Source: Candidatus Woesearchaeota archaeon
Lineage (GTDB): Archaea > Nanobdellota > Nanobdellia > SCGC-AAA011-G17 > GW2011-AR17
Length of the DNA stretch: 10,901 bases
Direction of reading: 5' to 3'
Assembly: GCA_018302165.1 (NCBI GenBank)
Contig: JAGWAA010000012.1
Location: 1 to 10,901 of the forward strand
How positions within the stretch are numbered: the stretch's first letter is position 1; every line of letters starts with the position of its first letter. The notes under the pieces were generated by a model. That model worked only from the letters and a program-made list of their open reading frames with translations. It searched no databases and was not told where the DNA came from. Position numbers and translations under genes: made by a program. Shown here piece by piece: positions 6,942 to 10,901 of this stretch.

Positions 6942-7232
6942 ATGGATAAATGTTATTTGTTTTTTGAAACTTTGGGTTCTAAGTTAAAGATTGATATTAT
7001 ATTAAAATTAAGAGAAAGTTCGTTTAATGTGAATGAATTATCGAATAAGTTAAATCAAGAAAGGAGTAAAGTATCTCATGCTCTTAAATTATTGTTAGAA
7101 TGTGGATTTATTAAAGTTAAGAACAAAGGTCGTGAAAGAGTTTATTCTTTAAATGAGGAAACTATTTTGCCATTATTGTCAATTGTTGAAAAGCATGTAA
7201 ATAGATATTGCAAAGTTTGCAAGAGGAGGTAA
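6942..7232 (+). CDS. ArsR-family winged-helix transcriptional regulator
   Basis: A 96-aa single-domain repressor. The winged helix-turn-helix is clear: ETLGSKLKIDIILKL (9-23), then FNVNELSNKL (28-37), the recognition-helix region QERSKVSHALKLLLECGFIK (39-58), and the wing with GRERVYSL (63-70). The C-terminus ends with H85 and a C90-x2-C93 pair followed by basic residues. With C4 this pair could bind a metal or sense redox state. The classical arsenic CVC motif in the recognition helix is absent. It heads an operon with the hemerythrin-like and cupin genes: the next ATG is 2 nt after its stop, and the Shine-Dalgarno of the next gene overlaps its last codons. The palindrome just upstream is the probable self-operator. 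The inducer (metal, oxygen or NO) is not known. Confidence 0.87.
   Translation: MDKCYLFFETLGSKLKIDIILKLRESSFNVNELSNKLNQERSKVSHALKLLLECGFIKVKNKGRERVYSLNEETILPLLSIVEKHVNRYCKVCKRR
7223..7230 (+). promoter_or_regulatory. Strong Shine-Dalgarno that fixes the hemerythrin start
   Basis: GAGGAGGT, four bases before the ATG at 7235 and overlapping the 3' end and stop of arsR. It makes 7235 the start in place of the in-frame upstream codon at 7208. Confidence 0.85.
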
Positions 7233-7234
7233 AA

Positions 7235-7771
7235 ATGCAAATAACATCTGAAACATCAAAAATATTGTATAGGGAGCATGAGTTTATTTTGAAAGTGGTT
7301 AAAGCTTTGGAGTTTGAAGTTGGAGAAATAAATAGGAAAGAGATTGATGTAGTTTTTTTTGAAAAAGTTGTTGATTTTATTAGAAATTATGCTGACAAGT
7401 TGCATCACGCGAAAGAAGAGGATATTTTGTTTAAGGAGTTTAATGTTTGTGCTGAAGATGGGGGTGTTCATTGTAATCCTGTTGGACAAATGTTGCATGA
7501 GCATGATGATGGAAGAGGTTTTGTCAAGATGATTGAAATAGGTTTAAAACAGAATGATAAGCAAAAGATTATTGAAGGTGCTAATGGTTATATAAGATTG
7601 ATTAGAGATCATATATTCAAGGAAGATAATATCTTATATCCAATGGCTGATGATGCATTGAGTGATGAAGTTAAAAAAAATATGTTGAATAAGTTTAAAA
7701 AAATTGATTCTGAAAAAAAAGTTGCAATTAAAAGATTTGAAAAATTTGCAAATGAGGTTGCTGGAGAATGA
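7235..7771 (+). CDS. Hemerythrin-like HHE di-iron protein
   Basis: A soluble four-helix-bundle protein of 178 aa. Candidate ligands occur in the family order: H15 (REHEFI), H57/H58 with E61/E62 (KLHHAKEEDILF), H88/H90 (MLHEHDDGR), and H126 with E130/D131 (DHIFKEDNILYPMAD). The HHAKEED...LF and HEHDDGR elements are characteristic of HHE proteins that bind a non-haem di-iron centre. Family members bind O2, sense or consume NO, or help repair Fe-S centres, and the sequence does not decide which. Its stop TGA overlaps the ATG of the cupin gene (ATGA), so the two are translationally coupled and probably made in similar amounts. Co-transcription with an ArsR-type repressor suggests it is induced by stress, which is inference. 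Confidence 0.9.
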   Translation: MQITSETSKILYREHEFILKVVKALEFEVGEINRKEIDVVFFEKVVDFIRNYADKLHHAKEEDILFKEFNVCAEDGGVHCNPVGQMLHEHDDGRGFVKMIEIGLKQNDKQKIIEGANGYIRLIRDHIFKEDNILYPMADDALSDEVKKNMLNKFKKIDSEKKVAIKRFEKFANEVAGE

Positions 7772-8073
7772 TTCTTGAAAAAGATATTTTTGGTTTAATT
7801 GAATATACTAAGAATGGCATCTTGAGCAAGGAATTATTTAAAGATCAAAAGTTTGACTCGACTTTGTTTTGTATGGCAGCAAAGACTAAAATTTCTAAAC
7901 ATACTGCAACAAGGAGAGGATTGGTTTATATTGTTGAAGGGCATGGTGTTTTTAATCTTGAAGGAAAAGATATTAAGATGAAAAAAGGTGTTATGATATT
8001 TATGAAAGAAAATAGTGTTCATTCTTTAGTTGTTGAAGATAATACTTCTTTTGTCTTGGTTTTGTTTGATTAA
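7768..8073 (+). CDS. Small single-domain cupin
   Basis: A 101-aa beta-barrel protein. Cupin motif 1 is SKHTATRRGLVYIVEGHG (43-60) and motif 2 is MFMKENSVHSLVV-like, with H85 preceded by FMKENS (78-83). The first motif keeps only one clear metal-type histidine (H45); the second His and the Glu of the classical motif are replaced (TATRR). This pattern resembles the small 'HTA-R...VLEGE' cupins often seen next to hemerythrin or redox genes; that likeness is from memory. A catalytic activity cannot be assigned, and a role in binding a small ligand or metal with low affinity is possible. It starts inside the hemerythrin stop with GGAG at 7763-7766 as ribosome-binding site. It ends 4 nt from the 3' end of the convergent tRNA gene. 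Confidence 0.85.
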   Translation: MILEKDIFGLIEYTKNGILSKELFKDQKFDSTLFCMAAKTKISKHTATRRGLVYIVEGHGVFNLEGKDIKMKKGVMIFMKENSVHSLVVEDNTSFVLVLFD

Positions 8074-8075
8074 AA
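8072..8075 (-). terminator. Oligo-T terminator of the tRNA gene
   Basis: Minus-strand TTTT starts two bases after the tRNA discriminator base. Archaeal RNA polymerase stops at such runs. It overlaps the stop codon of the convergent cupin gene. Confidence 0.5.
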
Positions 8076-8077
8076 GA

Positions 8078-8209
8078 TGAGCCTGCTGAGATTTGAACTC
8101 AGGACCCTCGGCTGGCTTAAGCGCTTACCCAAAGTGAGTAAGTGTCATATAAGACTTGCACATCAGTTATAAGCTGATTCGATGCTCCACCAAGCTAAGC
8201 TACAGGCTC
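8078..8209 (-). tRNA. tRNA gene with an interruption in or near the anticodon arm; possibly tRNA-Ile(UAU)
   Basis: Both ends of a tRNA fold cleanly on the minus strand. The 7-bp acceptor stem pairs GAGCCTG (8209-8203) with CAGGCTC (8085-8079), with discriminator A at 8078 and no encoded CCA. The D arm is GCTT/GAGC (8200-8184, GG in the loop). The T arm is CTGAG-TTCAAAT-CTCAG (8102-8086), preceded by a GGGTC variable loop. The gene is about 132 nt, some 55-60 too long, so it has an intron or other insert. A perfect hairpin ATCAG-CTTATAA-CTGAT (8178-8162) looks like an anticodon arm with U33 and anticodon UAU. However, five bases separate it from the D stem where one is normal, and ~59 bases separate it from the T stem. 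I could not place the splice sites, so the isotype is uncertain. Confidence 0.85.
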
Positions 8210-8226
8210 ACACTTACTTTGAGGGT
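8127..8226. repeat. Imperfect inverted repeat linking the tRNA insert and the tRNA upstream flank
   Basis: The + strand block at 8127-8144 (ACCC, AAAG, TAAGTG) matches the reverse complement of 8211-8226 with gaps of 2 and 4 bases, about 14-15 matched positions. The arms enclose the 5' half of the tRNA. If both were in one RNA, the tRNA leader could pair with the insert. The predicted start of the tRNA transcript leaves almost no leader, so the pairing may exist only in DNA or in read-through RNA. Confidence 0.5.
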
Positions 8227-8235
8227 TTTTAACAA

Positions 8236-8242
8236 TTTAAAA
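8236..8242 (-). promoter_or_regulatory. TATA box of the tRNA gene
   Basis: Minus strand TTTTAAA with ACCC just upstream, centred about 29 nt before the first base of the tRNA. This is the normal place for an archaeal tRNA promoter and predicts a leader of only a few bases. Confidence 0.6.
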
Positions 8243-8255
8243 GGGTTTTGGTAAC

Positions 8256-8888
8256 TTAATAATATCCTTTTTTAAACCATTTCATGAATCTTTTTTTCTT
8301 ATATGGATTGCTTGATCCTATTTTTCGCATCCATTTAATTACATTTTTTTTCCCATGTAATTTTACAGAATCTTTATTGAATGATATTATTGGTTTAAAA
8401 TCTTTATTTTTTAAAATCTTTATTAATTGCTGTATTAGTAATGGGCTATGAGTTGATAGTTCGATTATGGGATAATTTCTTATTTTTGAATTATTTTTTG
8501 TAAAATATATTGAACCATCAGTATCAAAAAATCCTCTTAATGTTTTATTTAAAAGTTCTCCTTTTGATTCGATTTTAGGAGTAATTTTAATATTTCCTTT
8601 TTTTCCTATAGGAAAATTTAATTGATTTTGAAAATAATCTATTAATTTTCTATCTGTGAATTTTATATATATTCCGTTTACATTTTTTCTAAATCCAATT
8701 TTGATTCTTTTTTTTATTATTTTTAATATTAATCTTTGTAGATATTGGTAATATTCTTTATCTGTTAATGAATTTCCATCAATTCTAATTTCGATTCTTT
8801 CTCTGTTTGAACAATAGTACCTACTAATACAACCATCTCCTAATATTATTCCATATAATTCTGCAAGTTCTTTGTTTAATTTAGGCAT
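8256..8888 (-). CDS. LAGLIDADG-family homing-endonuclease-like protein
   Basis: A 210-aa free-standing protein with two LAGLIDADG-type motifs. LAELYGIILGDG spans residues 8-19 (acidic residue D18) and LLNKTLRGFFDTDG spans 112-125 (D124). The distance and the following beta-rich, basic regions fit a monomeric two-repeat DNA-binding fold. The C-terminus (GSSNPYKKKRFMKWF) is very basic and is also seen in this family. Both acidic catalytic positions are kept, so cleavage is possible. Many archaeal stand-alone copies may instead act only as DNA-binding regulators. There is no splicing domain, so it is not an intein. It is not inside the tRNA insert but 46 nt upstream of the tRNA on the same strand. 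A relation to that tRNA is conceivable but not shown. Confidence 0.83.
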   Translation of the reverse strand: MPKLNKELAELYGIILGDGCISRYYCSNRERIEIRIDGNSLTDKEYYQYLQRLILKIIKKRIKIGFRKNVNGIYIKFTDRKLIDYFQNQLNFPIGKKGNIKITPKIESKGELLNKTLRGFFDTDGSIYFTKNNSKIRNYPIIELSTHSPLLIQQLIKILKNKDFKPIISFNKDSVKLHGKKNVIKWMRKIGSSNPYKKKRFMKWFKKGYY

Positions 8889-8934
8889 AAGTAGAATAAG
8901 TAATTATGATTTAATCTAGTTTTTAAATGTTCTT

Positions 8935-8948
8935 AAAAATAAAAAAAA
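8935..8948 (-). terminator. Oligo-T terminator after the small membrane protein gene
   Basis: On the minus strand the stop codon TAA is followed at once by eight T, an A and five T, a typical archaeal intrinsic terminator without a hairpin. The same arrangement follows the 99-aa gene upstream. Confidence 0.6.
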
Positions 8949-9182
8949 TTATTTCTTGCGGGTTGCGGATTTTACTAACCAGTAAATAGCTGCAATTATT
9001 AGCCCAATTATTAATATGTATGTAACCCAAGCTAAGGTCGCCATTCCATATCCATATCCGCCAATGCCAGACATCATACTGTACATACCACCATAGCCAT
9101 AACAAGATGTTGTGTCAACTGCTGATGCTAGGTTTACTAATAATATTGTTATTAATGTAGTTAGAGTTAGAATCTTTTTCAT
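8949..9182 (-). CDS. Small exported membrane protein, Gly/Tyr/Met-rich
   Basis: A 77-aa protein. Residues 1-21 form a signal peptide (KKILTLTTLITILLVNLASA). A short outside segment rich in Gly, Tyr, Met and Ser follows (CYGYGGMYSMMSG, then GGYGYGM, about 27-47). One membrane helix (about 50-70) precedes a basic end (KSATRKK). With the signal peptide removed, a single-span protein with an outside N-terminus results. The Met- and Tyr-rich stretch with one cysteine recalls small copper- or metal-related membrane proteins, but I do not recognise a named family. The strong GGAGGTG ribosome site (9187-9193) sets the ATG at 9182 and predicts high translation. It lies behind the 99-aa gene in the same direction but with its own ribosome site and a terminator between them. 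Confidence 0.78.
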   Translation of the reverse strand: MKKILTLTTLITILLVNLASAVDTTSCYGYGGMYSMMSGIGGYGYGMATLAWVTYILIIGLIIAAIYWLVKSATRKK

Positions 9183-9186
9183 GTTT

Positions 9187-9193
9187 CACCTCC
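9187..9193 (-). promoter_or_regulatory. Shine-Dalgarno of the small membrane protein gene
   Basis: Minus strand GGAGGTG, four bases before the ATG at 9182. It is one of the strongest ribosome-binding sites in the window. An AT-rich box TTTAAAA further upstream (about 9214-9222) is a possible promoter, but its spacing would put the transcript start at the Shine-Dalgarno itself. Confidence 0.75.
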
Positions 9194-9259
9194 ATATTTT
9201 ATAGATTATAAGGTTTTAAATATCTTATTCTTTTTTGTTTTGAATAGAGATAATTATTT

Positions 9260-9271
9260 GAAAAATAAAAA
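9260..9271 (-). terminator. Oligo-T terminator after the 99-aa gene
   Basis: On the minus strand the stop codon is followed by five T, an A and five more T. It matches the terminator style of the next gene and separates the two transcripts. Confidence 0.5.
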
Positions 9272-9571
9272 TTAACCTAAAATTTCATCGGTGCTTCTTA
9301 AATATTCGCCATCGAACATCATTCCTGCACCACCCATTCCTCTTTTGGGATTAAGATATTTTAAGAGGTCAAAAGTGTCTGTTTCTGTGTTGAATCTTCT
9401 ACCACAAAATGTATATTCTGCAGTCCTTTGTCCATAAGTTAAAATAATTGGTTTTCCTGTAGTTTTTGCAAGTTTTTCAATTTCACTAGCAATCATTGGC
9501 CAGTTGATATTTTCTTCTGGAATTTCTCTTAAAATTGCGTCTAAAGAATATTCTATTTTTTCTTTGGTCAT
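9272..9571 (-). CDS. Unrecognised 99-aa cytosolic protein
   Basis: No family recognised. The product is soluble and slightly acidic. Residues 1-40 look helical, with SLDAILREIPEENINWPMIA (9-28) and EIEKLAKTTGKP (30-41). Residues 42-70 look like strands around one cysteine (PIILTYGQRTAEYTFCGRRF, 41-60). The end has a glycine/methionine patch, RGMGGAGMMF (77-86), followed by an acidic tail. The C56-GRR segment and the Gly/Met patch are the most distinctive points and may form a binding surface, which is speculation. A TATA-like TTTTAAAA centred 25-26 nt upstream of the ATG predicts a leaderless message, and a terminator follows. It is divergent from the YchF-like GTPase gene, so shared regulation is possible. 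Confidence 0.72.
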   Translation of the reverse strand: MTKEKIEYSLDAILREIPEENINWPMIASEIEKLAKTTGKPIILTYGQRTAEYTFCGRRFNTETDTFDLLKYLNPKRGMGGAGMMFDGEYLRSTDEILG

Positions 9572-9592
9572 AGTTTTATTCTGGAAATTTGC

Positions 9593-9600
9593 TTTTAAAA
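9593..9600 (-). promoter_or_regulatory. TATA box of the 99-aa gene
   Basis: TTTTAAAA, which reads the same on both strands, centred 25-26 nt upstream of the ATG at 9571. It predicts a leaderless transcript. Confidence 0.5.
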
Positions 9601-9644
9601 GGGTTATGTAGGTGAAATTAATATTAGGGGTATATTTGAAAAAC

Positions 9645-9652
9645 TATTTAAA
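9645..9652 (+). promoter_or_regulatory. TATA box of the YchF-like GTPase gene
   Basis: TATTTAAA, centred about 26 nt before the GTG at 9675, predicting transcription from the start codon itself. This supports GTG 9675 over the more upstream GTG at 9612, which would lie ahead of the promoter. Confidence 0.6.
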
Positions 9653-9674
9653 GTTTAGTTTGGTTTTTTTAGAA

Positions 9675-10865
9675 GTGTTAATTGGTATTGTTGGTAAACC
9701 GAGTACAGGAAAATCTACATTTTTCAAGGCTGCGACTTTAGCAGAAGTTGATATTGCTAATTATCCATTTACGACTATTAAACCAAATCATGCTGTGGGG
9801 TATGTAAAGATTGATTGTGTGGATGTTGATTTTAATACACAATGTAATCCTAGGTTTGGATATTGTACGGATCATAAACGGTTTGTACCTATTGATTTAT
9901 TGGATGTTGCTGGGTTGATTGAGGGTGCTAGTGAAGGTGAAGGTTTAGGGAATCAATTTTTAGATGATTTGAATCAAGCTGATGCGTTGATACATGTTAT
10001 TGATTTAGCTGGGATGACTAATGCTAAAGGTGAGTCTGTTGAACCAGGTAGTTATGATCCTGCAAATGATATTCGGTTCTTAGAACGTGAATTGGATTTA
10101 TGGTATTTGAGGATTTTGAAGAAGGGATGGGAGAAGTTTTCCAGAACAATCAAACAAGAGGGTTCAGATATTTCTAAGGCTATTGCAAAGCAGATGTCTG
10201 GGTTGAGAGTGGATGAAGATTTGGCTAAAGAAGTTATTAAAAAATTAAACCTTTCTGATAAAATTGATATTTGGTCAGAAGAAGATTTGATGAATTTAGC
10301 GTCGATTTTAAGGATGAAAACTAAGCCTATGATAATTGCTGCAAATAAATGTGATATTGGTGTTGCGTATGAGAATTTTGAAAGATTGAAAAAAGAGTTT
10401 CCTGAGTATGTGATTATTGCATGCAGTGCTGATTCTGAGGTTGCTTTAAAGTCTGCTGCGAAGAAAGGGATGATTGATTATGTTCCTGGGAATAATGATT
10501 TTAAGGATTTAGGGAAGTTAAATGAAGGGCAGAAAAAAGCTTTAAATTTTATTAAAGAAAATGTTTTGAGGAAATATGGTAATACTGGTGTTCAAGATGT
10601 TCTGGATAAAGTTGTGTTTGATATTTTGAAAATGGTTGCTATATTTCCAGGTGGTGTAAATAAATTAGAAGATAAAGACGGGAATGTTTTACCTGATTGT
10701 TTTTTAATGAAGTCTGGGACTACTGCTTTAGATTTTGCTTATCGATTACATAGTAGTATTGGTGATGGGTTCATTAGAGCTATTGATGTTAAAACCAAGA
10801 GAACTGTTGGTAAGGAGCATGTCTTGAAGAATAGAGATGTTATTGAGATTGTTGCAAAGTGTTAG
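9675..10865 (+). CDS. ychF: YchF/OLA1-like (Obg-related) nucleotide-binding GTPase/ATPase with TGS domain, archaeal type
   Basis: A 396-aa P-loop enzyme of the Obg/HflX superfamily linked to ribosomes and translation; bacterial and eukaryotic YchF/OLA1 prefer ATP. Walker A is GKPSTGKST (7-15), followed by the switch region NYPFTTIKPN (29-38), G3 DVAGLIEGA (77-85) and G4 NKCD (224-227). A helical insert (about 130-215) and a C-terminal TGS domain (about 320-396) complete the archaeal arrangement. Because G4 is the GTP-type NKxD, a guanine preference is possible, unlike the NxxE form of true YchF. The frame is open to a GTG at 9612, but homologues begin with an MLIGIVGKP-like end, and the TATA spacing also selects GTG 9675. 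The product probably binds ribosomes or tRNA through TGS. It stands alone, divergent from the 99-aa gene. Confidence 0.9.
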   Translation: MLIGIVGKPSTGKSTFFKAATLAEVDIANYPFTTIKPNHAVGYVKIDCVDVDFNTQCNPRFGYCTDHKRFVPIDLLDVAGLIEGASEGEGLGNQFLDDLNQADALIHVIDLAGMTNAKGESVEPGSYDPANDIRFLERELDLWYLRILKKGWEKFSRTIKQEGSDISKAIAKQMSGLRVDEDLAKEVIKKLNLSDKIDIWSEEDLMNLASILRMKTKPMIIAANKCDIGVAYENFERLKKEFPEYVIIACSADSEVALKSAAKKGMIDYVPGNNDFKDLGKLNEGQKKALNFIKENVLRKYGNTGVQDVLDKVVFDILKMVAIFPGGVNKLEDKDGNVLPDCFLMKSGTTALDFAYRLHSSIGDGFIRAIDVKTKRTVGKEHVLKNRDVIEIVAKC

Positions 10866-10901
10866 TTCTATAAATGATAATTTTAATAGAATTATTTGAA
10901 T

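Noticed and set aside
7208..7234. Upstream start for the hemerythrin gene
   Set aside because: It overlaps arsR, while an excellent Shine-Dalgarno at 7223-7230 points to the ATG at 7235.
7256..7504. Minus-strand ORF of 82 aa
   Set aside because: It is a shadow of the hemerythrin gene: no ribosome site, and a composition that mirrors the opposite strand.
7834..8022. Minus-strand ORF of 62 aa
   Set aside because: Antisense shadow of the cupin gene with no start signals.
8078..8226. Attachment site or integrated element at the tRNA
   Set aside because: No integrase gene and no second copy of the tRNA 3' end were found in the window.
8127..8226. CRISPR-like or transposon terminal repeat
   Set aside because: There is only one inverted pair with gaps, no repeated units, no transposase and no visible target-site duplication.
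8923..9105. Minus-strand ORF of 60 aa rich in Trp
   Set aside because: It overlaps the small membrane protein in another frame. That gene has the signal peptide and strong ribosome site, this one has none.
9612..9674. 21-residue N-terminal extension of the YchF-like protein from GTG 9612
   Set aside because: The TATA box at 9645-9652 lies inside it, and the family's N-terminus begins at the MLIGIVGKP-like sequence encoded from 9675.

Overview
The window looks like a piece of a small, AT-rich archaeal genome, most likely of the DPANN type (Woesearchaeota/Pacearchaeota-like). That placement is inference. It rests on an archaeal-type RNase P zinc-ribbon subunit, an archaeal-style ArgRS (HLGH and MKSREGT motifs), an archaeal YchF-like GTPase, archaeal TATA boxes, a tRNA gene without encoded CCA, and two secreted, single-anchor surface proteins with acidic and Cys-rich ectodomains. 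No bacterial -35/-10 pattern was noticed.

Layout. (1) 1-652, + strand: the 3' part of a GT-A-fold glycosyltransferase, followed in another frame by an ORF that may be its frameshifted C-terminus. (2) 649-3908, - strand: a translation and RNA-maturation cluster read argS -> Bud32/RIO-like kinase -> ksgA -> RNase P component 4, with genes touching or overlapping except before the last. (3) 4024-6895, + strand: two tandem genes for membrane-anchored extracellular proteins, one an alpha/alpha-toroid plus Cys-rich protein and one probably beta-rich. (4) 6942-8073, + strand: an ArsR-type repressor, a hemerythrin-like di-iron protein and a small cupin. They form a compact operon with a palindromic operator candidate between the TATA box and the start codon. 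(5) 8078-8209, - strand: an interrupted tRNA gene, with a LAGLIDADG endonuclease-like gene just upstream on the same strand. (6) 8949-9571, - strand: a small Gly/Tyr/Met-rich membrane protein and an unrecognised 99-aa protein, each ending in an oligo-T run. (7) 9675-10865, + strand: a YchF/OLA1-like GTPase with a TGS domain.

How the parts work together. The - strand cluster combines arginine charging, 16S rRNA dimethylation, tRNA 5'-end processing and a kinase, so it is a translation-apparatus operon. The ArsR/hemerythrin/cupin operon looks like an inducible response to oxygen, NO, iron or redox stress. Several first-in-transcript genes have an AT-rich TATA-like box centred 25-27 nt before the start codon, which predicts leaderless mRNAs. 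Some downstream genes and genes for exported proteins instead carry a Shine-Dalgarno sequence.

The least explained items are the tRNA interruption with its flanking inverted repeat, the neighbouring LAGLIDADG gene, the 99-aa protein, and the domain mix of the surface-protein pair. No CRISPR array, transposase or rRNA was found. Apart from the tRNA region, no stretch longer than about 120 bases lacks a gene.
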